A stretch of 64,000 nucleotides of DNA from Chitinophaga sp. S165 (GTDB lineage: Bacteria; Bacteroidota; Bacteroidia; Chitinophagales; Chitinophagaceae), in contig NZ_QGTG01000001.1 in NCBI RefSeq assembly GCF_003182155.1, positions 1,980,991-2,044,990 of the forward strand, read 5' to 3'. The notes beneath the pieces are model-generated. The model did no database searches, was not told the origin of the DNA, and saw only the letters and a list, made by a program, of their open reading frames with translations. Every line of letters starts with the position of its first letter. The stretch's first letter is position 1. The translations under genes and the position numbers were made by a program. Of this stretch, positions 45,188-54,472 are shown piece by piece.

Positions 45188-48100
45188 CTAATGAGTACTC
45201 TTCTTATATATCTCCGATACTTCGGCTGCCGATAATGGCGCAGCAAATACTTTCACGTCATCCATATACCCGTTGAATATCCTTTGAGACGGAAATTCCT
45301 CATTCCTGCCCAGCGTCCACCTGTTAGATACAGATAAATTCGCATGCCCCTCGGGCAAAGCATATCCTTTTAATTCGCCATCAATATATACCTTCAGACT
45401 ATCCCCATTGCAAACGCCTGCAATATGGTGCCAATTGTCCTTCCAGTTTCCCGGCAACGGCACCGTACAATCACCTCTTCCCCAGCCGCCTGCAAAGAAG
45501 GTAAGCGTTTTACCGTCAGAGACCTGTAATACATGCGTATCACCTTTGGTAAATATATCTACCAGACCGTTGTCTGTAGTCTTAGGATATACCCAGGCCA
45601 TCATTGTTATAGTGGTATCCATCACATCCAGACTACGGGCATTAGGCACCTCAACATAGCTGTCTTTTCCAAGCAATAGTTTCCCCCCTTCATTATGAGT
45701 GCCATCCCCTAGAAGATGCCCATGATTTCCAAATCCGGAAGCGTCCTGCAAGCTGGTACCGCTTGCCTGTTTACCTGCTGATAACTCCAGCAGTACTGCA
45801 TCCTTATTAGCTGAATACACCTTAAACCTTTCAGCAGCATCTCCCACTTTCATTGTTTGCCATCCTTCCTTTAACATGGTAAACTGCCTGGAGATCGTTT
45901 TCTCCTCTCCCGGTCCCAGTGTTAACTTTTCCTTCAGCAATACTTCCTTATCTAACTCCACTGGTACGCGAAAGGTCCTCGTGGTCCAGCCGGTATTCTT
46001 TACTGTAAATACCACCTGTTGTTGATTGCCTTTTTTCACTAGCGCAGACAGGGTCAGGTCTTTTATTTCCGGGCGATCCGAAATCTTCTGCGCTGGTTTG
46101 ATCACCTGTACGGTCATTTCCTGTTGTCCGTTCAGTGTAAGCCGCGCATTACCTAAATTATACAAACGGCAGGTGATCGAATCTGTTACGGTCTTTCCCT
46201 GCCCTACAAGTATATTCTTTGAACTATATACTTTTCCATCTACCAGTAATGCGATCTTTTGTGTGCCTGTACTTCCCATATTCCGCAATGAAAACCGCAC
46301 CTGGAACGGCTCATCGGGATGCGTTTCCTTAACTGCGACGGTTTCATTGAAGATCTCAATATCCGCTTGCCCTGTGGTATCTTTTACCAGCCATTTATTG
46401 TCAGGCCATCCATCCATCTCAAATGTCAGCTCTCCACCGCCTGCTATGAGTGCGTGTGAGATACTGATCTTGTTGTAAGGCTGACCATTAAGGGTCAATG
46501 ACTTTATGTAAGGATATTCGGAATCTGTACGTTTGATCACGAAATCACGGCCGTTCTCCAGGTGGATGCGCATCATATCGAAAGCAGGCACACCGACCGT
46601 ATATTCAGGAAGTCCCGGAGCCACAGGATAAATACCCATAGCGCTTAATACGTACCAGCTGGATGTTGATCCCAGGTCGTCATTTCCCGGTAGTCCGCCC
46701 GGTGTTGCACTAAACCTCTTCTGCCTGATATTCCTGATCCATTCCTGCGTCTTATGCGGCGCATTAGCGGCATTAAAGAGATAAGGAACATGGAAGACCG
46801 TCTCGTTATCAAACACGATATGCTGACGGCTTAAAGCGCTATCTAAACGTTCTGTGAATAACGCATCCCCTCCCATCAGGTTCACCAGGTCTTTTGCATG
46901 CTGTGGTACGAAATAGGAATAGACCCATTTATCGCCTTCTTTATAACCTGAATTCCCTGGCTCAAGTCTGAATTCATTCTCCTGTCTTGGTAACATGAAC
47001 ATATCCGCCTGATGGAATAACTGCCGGTAGCTGTAGCTACGGTCCATCAGCAGGCGGTGATCATTATCATTATGCATGACCTGCTTTGCATATAACGCCA
47101 GCGCCCAGTCATCATACGCGTATTCCACAGTACGGGTAACAGATTCCGGATAAGAGAACGGTATGTACCCTTTCTGCTGAAATACGGAAAGGTCTTCCTG
47201 CTGAAAAGGTGCATCCACAATGCTTTTCTTCATCGCAGCATATGCCAGTGCACTGTCAATGCCTTTTATTCCTTTCAGATAGGAATCTACAATAATAGGA
47301 ACAGAATGATTACCTGTCATACTTTCGATAGGCAGATAACCCGTCTGTTTGTAAATATCAAGCATGGACAATACCATGTCCCGTTGCTTCTCAGGGAATA
47401 ACAGGCTTAACAGCGGATGCAGGGAACGAAAGGTATCCCAGGGAGAGAAACCACCATATTCGGCACGGCCATTCACAGTATGTACCTTACCATCACGTCC
47501 CCGGTATTTACCATCCACATCAGAGATGATCCAGGGCATTAACAGGCTATGATACAAAGCCGTGTAGAAGACCGTTTTATTCGCTTCTTTATCGTCGGAC
47601 AGATCTATGACTGACAACGCCTTCTCCCATTTTTTCCGGGTGTCCTGTCTTATTTTATCAAACCCTGCCGCACCCTCAACAGCAATATTCCTTTCAGCGC
47701 TTTCTTCACCTGCGGAAGAAACGCTTACCGTTACAGTGATCACTTTAGGACCTGTTTTGGAAGCCGTGAAAAACATCAACCCCCTGTTACCTTCGCCTAT
47801 TGTATCTTCAGGGACCTCACTAAAATGAACAGCAGATCCCTTATGCTCACCAATATATATAGTAGGAGAAACGCCTGTCCGGAAAGTAAAACGGAACATA
47901 CCTACACGTTCCGTAGTGGTTACTTCCACAAGCGTACTATCATCCCTGAAAAGCACACTGTAATAACCCGGACTGGCTTTTTCATCTTCGTGCGAAAACT
48001 TTCTTTGGTTATACCCCAATGCAAAGTCGTGAGACTGCTGCACGGGGACGATCTTCATCTCTCCTGCCGAACCAACGGGAAAGCCGCTGTTATGATGTAC

Positions 48101-48391
48101 GCAACTAAAGAAATAAATGGAGCTATCGCCATAGTCATACCCCCTGAGATTGCCGGTTTTTGTTTCCGGTGTGAGCTGCATATATCCCCAGGGTGCTACA
48201 GCACCAGGATAGGTGCCGCCTTCACTCCCCCATCGGGTTAATACACTGCTTTTAGCAGTACCAATAAAAGGGTCTACATAATCGAAAGGGGGCTTTTTCT
48301 GAGCAGACAAACGACTGCTCAGAAAAAGACCCGGTATCATTGTGGTAAATAAAACTATACGTCTGGCGTTGGCGGAAAAAATTACATTCAC
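45188..48391 (-). CDS. GH92-family glycoside hydrolase (alpha-mannosidase-like) with CARDB-like and LamG-like C-terminus
   Basis: Signal peptide (residues 1-30, ending L-S-A-Q). The GH92 start DYVDPFIGT and G-T-Y-P-G-A-V-A-P-W-G are unmistakable. The catalytic signature GLPGNDDLGSTSSWYVLSAMG lies near residue 565. After it, two beta domains (CARDB-like, with GNARLTLNGQQ and TVKNTGWTTRTF) lead to a LamG/concanavalin domain (about 900-1060). Bacterial GH92 enzymes are calcium-dependent exo-alpha-mannosidases acting on mannose-rich glycans. It is the last gene of the locus, with a 60-base gap from the upstream gene, and probably acts at the periplasm or cell surface. Confidence 0.92.
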   Translation of the reverse strand: MNVIFSANARRIVLFTTMIPGLFLSSRLSAQKKPPFDYVDPFIGTAKSSVLTRWGSEGGTYPGAVAPWGYMQLTPETKTGNLRGYDYGDSSIYFFSCVHHNSGFPVGSAGEMKIVPVQQSHDFALGYNQRKFSHEDEKASPGYYSVLFRDDSTLVEVTTTERVGMFRFTFRTGVSPTIYIGEHKGSAVHFSEVPEDTIGEGNRGLMFFTASKTGPKVITVTVSVSSAGEESAERNIAVEGAAGFDKIRQDTRKKWEKALSVIDLSDDKEANKTVFYTALYHSLLMPWIISDVDGKYRGRDGKVHTVNGRAEYGGFSPWDTFRSLHPLLSLLFPEKQRDMVLSMLDIYKQTGYLPIESMTGNHSVPIIVDSYLKGIKGIDSALAYAAMKKSIVDAPFQQEDLSVFQQKGYIPFSYPESVTRTVEYAYDDWALALYAKQVMHNDNDHRLLMDRSYSYRQLFHQADMFMLPRQENEFRLEPGNSGYKEGDKWVYSYFVPQHAKDLVNLMGGDALFTERLDSALSRQHIVFDNETVFHVPYLFNAANAPHKTQEWIRNIRQKRFSATPGGLPGNDDLGSTSSWYVLSAMGIYPVAPGLPEYTVGVPAFDMMRIHLENGRDFVIKRTDSEYPYIKSLTLNGQPYNKISISHALIAGGGELTFEMDGWPDNKWLVKDTTGQADIEIFNETVAVKETHPDEPFQVRFSLRNMGSTGTQKIALLVDGKVYSSKNILVGQGKTVTDSITCRLYNLGNARLTLNGQQEMTVQVIKPAQKISDRPEIKDLTLSALVKKGNQQQVVFTVKNTGWTTRTFRVPVELDKEVLLKEKLTLGPGEEKTISRQFTMLKEGWQTMKVGDAAERFKVYSANKDAVLLELSAGKQASGTSLQDASGFGNHGHLLGDGTHNEGGKLLLGKDSYVEVPNARSLDVMDTTITMMAWVYPKTTDNGLVDIFTKGDTHVLQVSDGKTLTFFAGGWGRGDCTVPLPGNWKDNWHHIAGVCNGDSLKVYIDGELKGYALPEGHANLSVSNRWTLGRNEEFPSQRIFNGYMDDVKVFAAPLSAAEVSEIYKKSTH

Positions 48392-48451
48392 AGTTATATG
48401 ACTTACTTCGCCTAAAAGTAGAAATATTTTGTGGTAAAGAAATCCTAAATA

Positions 48452-50404
48452 TCACCAACGCAATTCTACCTGCTTTTCCAGGAAACCCAGACCGTAAGCA
48501 ACTGCGATACGATCCCCCTTTTTCACAGATACCTCTCCACCGTCCAGCAGCAATGCAGTGGGTTTGATTCCTAACTTACCCCTAAAGGTCATATTATTAT
48601 TTCCGGTTAGTGCTACCGATCCCTTTTTCACTCCATTTACATACACAGTCAGCGGTAAGGTATTGGTATTCCCCACCGGCGCCTGCCAGTCTATTTCCAG
48701 GCCATCCTTTCCCTTTGCAAAAGACAGCGGACGGTTATCATACCAGCTCAATACAGCGAGGCTCATATTCCAGGCGGTGTTATGATTGATCCACCCTTCC
48801 AGGTGCCTGTCTTTCCCTGACGGATCAAAGGGATACATTTCTGTTCCCGGCAGGCAGCTGATGCCGCCACGCGACAACTCCAGCCTTGCACATACATCTT
48901 CTTGGTAGCCTCTCGGATACCCTTTGGTAATATCTCTGAATCCTTTCTCCGGATGATGTGCCGCATGCACATTCAATGGATTACGGCCATACAGGTTATC
49001 AAAATGGGCAAAAGAGATCTGCTCCAGGCGTTGCTTCTTTGATGCATCTTTTATAATAGTTGCTGCCAACAGTCCGGAAGCCGGGAATCCCGCCACATTG
49101 CCTACCTCATTGAATTCAGGTACCGCCCAGTTCTTATCCATATCATATCTTCTGAAGTCCCAGGCATTACCCGATCTGCTGATCACGATATCCGCCCACT
49201 GCCCTATTTTCTGCTGTAAACCAGCCGGCGCCTTCTCCTTGTATTGTAACAGGTACATCGCCAATCCTGTCATCAGCATGTGCTCACTCATACGCTGCCC
49301 TTTTGTTACCATCGGATCATCGAACGAAAGTGAATCGATCATCCAGGCAGTTTGCTGCTTCGCGGCTTTCATGTAAATATCCGCGTCTGGCAGCTTATCA
49401 CGTTTTGCCACTTCATACATCAGGAGGTTAGGCAATACAGAGAAGCCCGGCGCATGCCTGCCTTTGGATGTGCCTACCTCCCGCTGAATATCCAACAGGC
49501 CGATCTTAGCCCAATGCTGGCGTGTAAATGTCAACACCTGCTCATAGAAGTTACGGGAAAACCATTTATCCAGGTATGGATATGCATACAGGAAGAAAGC
49601 CAGCTGTGCCAGTGTTTGCGGATGTAACTGACGTGGCAGCGGGTCTTTACTTGGGTCCTGCGTTTCCGGGTTCACCATGTAATAACCCACGCCCCAATGC
49701 AGGTCCATGATCACATCAGGAATGTGACTGCCTGTTGGCTTCTCTATAGTGGTAAAGTATTTTCTCGTTGCTTCCAGCGCAGTTTCGTCATTGGGCGATT
49801 TAACCAGTTTGTAGTCCGGGTTAAGCACGATCGCCTTTAAACTGTCGTAAGATATAGTTGCCGGCATCGCATCGTAAACTGCCGGATTAGAGAGATACAT
49901 CCAGATCAAAGAAGGGATCTCATAAGAGTAATAAGTCCCGTCCCTCCACGGACAACCACCATAAGCTGAATGGTGTGTACCTGTTGCACTACGGGTATCG
50001 TTCATAAACCAGACTGACGGATTCAATCCTTCCTTTTCCAGCAAGCAAGGCGCTACCCTGAAAGGATAAGATACGCCCTCAGGCAGCTGGCCACCTGTTA
50101 CATGAATGACATACTGCCGTTCAATATCTGCCGGTTTGAAGCCCGTAAAATCACCTACACCGTTGATGGTCGTTCCTTTATATAACTGTTTACTATCACC
50201 TGCAGCAGTGATATAAAAACCAGCCTTCCCGTCCATAGCTGTCGGCACTGTAAATCTCTTGGGGGCATTGCTGTTATACCCTGTCTGACTAACGCACACC
50301 CAATGTTTATCAGGATGAAAGGTACTATCCTGCGCATGAACAGATGCTGTTGCTGACAGCTGCAAAACGATCAACCCAAAAACTGATCTTAGTTTCTTTA
50401 ACAT
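48452..50404 (-). CDS. GH9-like exported protein with Ig-like N-terminus, six-hairpin fold predicted
   Basis: Signal peptide (MLKKLRSVFGLIVLQLSATASVHA). The segment KHWVCVSQTGYNSNAPKRFTV resembles the cellulase N-terminal Ig-like domain of GH9 proteins (V-x-Q-x-G-Y...P-K). The rest is helical with aromatic motifs of an (alpha/alpha)6 barrel, and FAHFDNLYGRNPLNVHAAH fits the Y-x-x-G-R-N-P-L motif near the GH9 C-terminus. The usual N-E-x-A catalytic acid is not seen: the equivalent area reads GWINHNTAWNMSL. The activity is therefore uncertain. It may be an inverting enzyme with altered chemistry or an accessory protein. Confidence 0.65.
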   Translation of the reverse strand: MLKKLRSVFGLIVLQLSATASVHAQDSTFHPDKHWVCVSQTGYNSNAPKRFTVPTAMDGKAGFYITAAGDSKQLYKGTTINGVGDFTGFKPADIERQYVIHVTGGQLPEGVSYPFRVAPCLLEKEGLNPSVWFMNDTRSATGTHHSAYGGCPWRDGTYYSYEIPSLIWMYLSNPAVYDAMPATISYDSLKAIVLNPDYKLVKSPNDETALEATRKYFTTIEKPTGSHIPDVIMDLHWGVGYYMVNPETQDPSKDPLPRQLHPQTLAQLAFFLYAYPYLDKWFSRNFYEQVLTFTRQHWAKIGLLDIQREVGTSKGRHAPGFSVLPNLLMYEVAKRDKLPDADIYMKAAKQQTAWMIDSLSFDDPMVTKGQRMSEHMLMTGLAMYLLQYKEKAPAGLQQKIGQWADIVISRSGNAWDFRRYDMDKNWAVPEFNEVGNVAGFPASGLLAATIIKDASKKQRLEQISFAHFDNLYGRNPLNVHAAHHPEKGFRDITKGYPRGYQEDVCARLELSRGGISCLPGTEMYPFDPSGKDRHLEGWINHNTAWNMSLAVLSWYDNRPLSFAKGKDGLEIDWQAPVGNTNTLPLTVYVNGVKKGSVALTGNNNMTFRGKLGIKPTALLLDGGEVSVKKGDRIAVAYGLGFLEKQVELRW

Positions 50405-50426
50405 AAATATCTGTTAATATGATTCG

Positions 50427-52703
50427 TTAATAACATCTTACTGCGAACATACCTGCCGGTGTTGCTCCATGTGTACCTTTCAGATGAAAGGTGAGCTTGC
50501 TGGTTTCCACAGGTTCTTTCAATAGTATACGTTGCAGCGACTGATGATTGTCTGTTACTTTTATTACGGGCTCATTCCTGTCATTACAGATCACAAAAGA
50601 ATCTACACAGAAAGGCATCGCTCTTTCCGGATGATGATAGATAACATTTTCCATCGGATGATCAAAATCGGCATCAAACACCAATTCTATCTCCCGGATG
50701 ATCTTCTTCTCCTTCCAGCTTACCGTTAGTTTCGGATCTGTATCTTCTTTTTCCGCCAGCCAGATGTTAGGCTGATATGTAGGGCGATTGATCCCGTTCC
50801 GGACATTCTCTCCACCAAACAAAGCAATGCCTGCCGGTATATCCATCGCCAGATTCTTACCTGCGGGACGGCGTTCGGGGCACCAGAATTCAAATGCTTC
50901 CACACCAATATCTTCCGGCGGGGTCTGTGCACCATAATTGGATACCGCAGGATTAGTCTTATTGAATACAGAAAGAATACCGCTGACCCTTTCACTACTA
51001 TTACGCAGACTCACCCGCTCATTTTTCATAAAACAGATGAAGATGTAATTATCCTCCCGCAACATTATATCAAAGGAAAGCGGCACCGCCTGCGCTCCTT
51101 TTTTCAAGGGTATGACCAGTTCCTGCAAAACTACATCGGGTGTATGATGCACCTGTTTGCTGCTGGTACGCAGGGATACCTGCAAAGTCGTGTCTTCTTT
51201 CGCGTCAGCATATACGGTTATCATCGGTATACTACCTGCTTTTAATGGCAGCATCTGTCCCATAGCAGCATTTAAATGCATGCTAGTCCCATCAGGATGC
51301 AAGTGGCGTAATACATATTCACTGCTGACAGTTATCGCCCCTTCTTTCACTATATCAAACTTGTCGACCGCTGTGATCCGGGGTATATACTGTCCTCTTC
51401 TAAGTAGTCGTGATTGCAACTCATTCAATCGTTCCGGGTTTAACAGCTCACGCGGTTGCAGTTCGTATTGCCGGCATAACACGGCGGCCATGCCAACAGC
51501 CTGTGCACCACATGCGCCCGTTCCCATTACCCTGCTGGACCCAAATGCCACGTGCGACGCGCTGATGATACGGCCTGCCAGGAACAGGTTACTGATATTG
51601 TGACTGTAAAAACACCTGTATGGTAGCTGGTAAAGACCTTTGCTGTGCCATTGGTTACACGAAGGTTTCTCACTGAATACGCCATCTGCCGGATGCAGGT
51701 CGATAGACCAACCCCCATAAGCAACTGCATCATAATGCTCACGCTGTTCGATGATATCCTGTTGGCGTAACATGTAATCACCTTCAAAGCGGCGGCTCTC
51801 CCTTTTGCCTGGGATCTGGCCTACCCATTCCAGGGTCATGGTATCTGCTTCAGGAAAAAGCCCCGAGTTCTTGATATAGTCCCAAATGCCATACACCACC
51901 TTCCATAGTTCCCATTTGATCGTTTCTGTTTCGTGAACAGTGTCCAGCCTTCCGCCGTATTCTATCCACCATAGCTGGCAGCCGTGGTCCTGGCTGTTGA
52001 TACGTTTATACTTAGGGATGGCAGTAATATCTTTCAATGCATAAGCAGGCGGCACAAAGACGGTCGGACGACCCGTATCTTTCGTATAGAAATAGAGGGA
52101 ATGCCCCAGCAGTTCTCCGTATTCGGCAGTAGGTGCAAACTTCTCACCGAACTCACTTTCACTTTCTGCTCCCATGCGAAAAGCAGCACCTGCCAGAAAA
52201 CCTACAATACCATCGCCGGAGGCATCACAGAAAAGTGGTGCTGTCAGTTCATACAATGTACTGTTCTGACTACAGAATGCGCGTACCTGCTCAATCACAT
52301 CAGCATCTTTTTTAGTCACTTCGAATACAGCGGTATTCAGCAATAACCTGATATTAGATTCGCTTGTTACTTTCTCCAGCAGGATCGTGTCATAGATCAG
52401 CGGATTACCATCGGAGTTCCGCCACATATTTTCAGTCAGGATCTCATCCGCCACACCACCTTCTCTTGCCCAGCGGTTATTATTTCCCATGTGCGACGTT
52501 GCACCCAATACCCATAGCCTGACCTCACTGGAAGAATTCCCGCCTAACACCGGCCTGTCCTGTACCAGTATCACTTTAACACCTTCCCTTGCAGCAGTAA
52601 CAGCACAACATACTCCTGCCAACCCTCCACCCGTAACAATCAGATCTGCGTGGTACTGATGCGTTTTTAATTGCCGTCCTATACTGGCTTGTTCTTTCAT
52701 CAT
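50427..52703 (-). CDS. FAD-dependent oxidoreductase (FAD_oxidored type)
   Basis: The FAD-binding Rossmann motif is GGGLAGVCCAVTAAREGVKV near residue 23. The conserved GGNSSSEVRLWVLGATSH and CDASGDG elements fit PF12831. The C-terminal about 300 residues have beta-rich parts unlike flavoenzyme domains. No signal peptide is evident. In polysaccharide-utilisation loci such genes are often annotated only as FAD-dependent oxidoreductases; a role in oxidising or dehydrating a sugar derivative is a guess. It is within the tightly packed operon. Confidence 0.8.
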   Translation of the reverse strand: MMKEQASIGRQLKTHQYHADLIVTGGGLAGVCCAVTAAREGVKVILVQDRPVLGGNSSSEVRLWVLGATSHMGNNNRWAREGGVADEILTENMWRNSDGNPLIYDTILLEKVTSESNIRLLLNTAVFEVTKKDADVIEQVRAFCSQNSTLYELTAPLFCDASGDGIVGFLAGAAFRMGAESESEFGEKFAPTAEYGELLGHSLYFYTKDTGRPTVFVPPAYALKDITAIPKYKRINSQDHGCQLWWIEYGGRLDTVHETETIKWELWKVVYGIWDYIKNSGLFPEADTMTLEWVGQIPGKRESRRFEGDYMLRQQDIIEQREHYDAVAYGGWSIDLHPADGVFSEKPSCNQWHSKGLYQLPYRCFYSHNISNLFLAGRIISASHVAFGSSRVMGTGACGAQAVGMAAVLCRQYELQPRELLNPERLNELQSRLLRRGQYIPRITAVDKFDIVKEGAITVSSEYVLRHLHPDGTSMHLNAAMGQMLPLKAGSIPMITVYADAKEDTTLQVSLRTSSKQVHHTPDVVLQELVIPLKKGAQAVPLSFDIMLREDNYIFICFMKNERVSLRNSSERVSGILSVFNKTNPAVSNYGAQTPPEDIGVEAFEFWCPERRPAGKNLAMDIPAGIALFGGENVRNGINRPTYQPNIWLAEKEDTDPKLTVSWKEKKIIREIELVFDADFDHPMENVIYHHPERAMPFCVDSFVICNDRNEPVIKVTDNHQSLQRILLKEPVETSKLTFHLKGTHGATPAGMFAVRCY

Positions 52704-52726
52704 AAACGTCCTTTTTTATTCCCGAT

Positions 52727-54472
52727 TTAATGTGAAGATGCTACATCATTATTTTCTATAGCATGTGTTCTTTTGAGGATATGTTTTTGTGTATTTTTAA
52801 GTCTGTGTATAGCGATGAGCGGAATAGCAGCTGCCAGCAATATAGCTGTTGCAATACCGGCTACAAGCATCTTCCCTGTCGCCGCCAGTATACACAGGAT
52901 ATACAATAGCAATGCGGTAAATGCCAGGGCAAAGGCTATCACCCGTAACCCGAACAGGTTCTGCTTTCGAATAGCTGTTAATTCTTCTGCAGATTGTTGT
53001 GCTGTTTCTTCCTTCTGCTGCCTGCGGAAGGACTTATACTGCAGATAGTCGTCAGAAGAAGCACTACCGGCGCTCAATACAAATTCATGTACCAGCAGCA
53101 TGATAAATGGCAACGCCACTCCCAACAGCATTTCCTGTGAACGGCTCAACTTCAGTGTTGTCACTAATGGCACGATAAACTTAAACAGCAGGTTGACCAC
53201 CAGGCATACCGCAGATATGATATAGGCCGCTTTGCCTGTCAGCTTTTTAGACACCAATGCCCAGAGAGGCGGAAGTAATGTCGGTCCGCCGGTAATAGCC
53301 GCAATACTCAACACTACTTCAATCATTCCACCTGCAGCAGGCACCAGCAATGCAATGCCGATCATACCACAACCAAGTAGCAAACCGGATAAGCGCGCCA
53401 TCCGGATCAGCTGTTTATCGGAAGCATTTGGGTTGATCATTCCCCTATAAATATCATTGGTGATGACGGCAGAAGTAACATTCAAGGTGGTATTCGCTGT
53501 AGCGGAGGTAGAAAAATACATACCCGTCAGCATCAGGCCCATAAGGCCCGGAGGCAATACCAGCCTGCACACTTCCAGGTAAGCGTTCTCCGTATTCAGT
53601 CCGCTGAGCGCCGGGTTGATACTTTTGTAGATCATTGGCGGCAGCATCCATATCACAGGACTAACAAGATAAAGCGCAGCGAATAAGAAGGCCACTTTCT
53701 TTGCCGCTTTAGGAGACTCCACACTGGTATAACGCTGCACGAACGTCCAGTTACCACCGATATAACTGATATGATACAATGCGAAGGCTACTATAAAGCC
53801 GATGGTATATTCACCATTGATAATAGAAAAGAAATCCGCAGGTACTTTGTTAATAAAACTCCCCCAGCCTCCGGCAGTATCCAGCGATAATGGCAGTACG
53901 ATCAGTACAGCTGCTGTCAGTATCACAAACTGCAGGATATCCGTTACCATTACTGCCCACAAGCCGCCTATTGCAGTATATGCTATCATCATCAGTCCAA
54001 GTACAACTGTGCAGGCAGTAAGCGGAAACCCCAATGATACACTTACCAGCTTCGCTACAGGATAGAGTACCGCCCCTTTATTGAAAAGTGATACGATCAG
54101 AAAAGTATAGACATAAAATTTCTGTACGGGGCTTCCCAGGCGCTGTTTAATAAATTCAGCAGCAGTCAGTGCGCCTGTCCTTTTCCAGCGGGGCGCCAGC
54201 AGGAAGGCAGTAATGATCCCTCCCAGGCACATCGTCCATTGAATAGTGACAGACACAAAGCCGTATTTGTATGCGATACTTCCCCATGCCACGAACGTAC
54301 CCGCAGAAAAAAAGCTCATGAAGAGTGATAGTCCGCCGATAAACCAGGGCACTGCTTCTCCTCCGGCAAAGAACGATTTCATGTTCCTTCCTGTACGTGC
54401 AAACAACATTCCTATGATCAGCACAAAAGCTGAGAAAACAAATATGACCGTGGTATCTATAGCTGACTTCAT
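52727..54472 (-). CDS. Sodium:solute symporter (SSS family)
   Basis: A 581-residue inner-membrane protein with about 13 segments, beginning with IDTTVIFVFSAFVLIIGMLFA. Family motifs include FAGGEAVPWFIGGLSLFMSFFSAGTF and GLMGLMLTGMYFSTSATANTTLN. It should take up the monosaccharide or derivative released by the locus. The start codon overlaps the stop of the six-hairpin gene (ATGA), so translation is coupled. Confidence 0.92.
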   Translation of the reverse strand: MKSAIDTTVIFVFSAFVLIIGMLFARTGRNMKSFFAGGEAVPWFIGGLSLFMSFFSAGTFVAWGSIAYKYGFVSVTIQWTMCLGGIITAFLLAPRWKRTGALTAAEFIKQRLGSPVQKFYVYTFLIVSLFNKGAVLYPVAKLVSVSLGFPLTACTVVLGLMMIAYTAIGGLWAVMVTDILQFVILTAAVLIVLPLSLDTAGGWGSFINKVPADFFSIINGEYTIGFIVAFALYHISYIGGNWTFVQRYTSVESPKAAKKVAFLFAALYLVSPVIWMLPPMIYKSINPALSGLNTENAYLEVCRLVLPPGLMGLMLTGMYFSTSATANTTLNVTSAVITNDIYRGMINPNASDKQLIRMARLSGLLLGCGMIGIALLVPAAGGMIEVVLSIAAITGGPTLLPPLWALVSKKLTGKAAYIISAVCLVVNLLFKFIVPLVTTLKLSRSQEMLLGVALPFIMLLVHEFVLSAGSASSDDYLQYKSFRRQQKEETAQQSAEELTAIRKQNLFGLRVIAFALAFTALLLYILCILAATGKMLVAGIATAILLAAAIPLIAIHRLKNTQKHILKRTHAIENNDVASSH

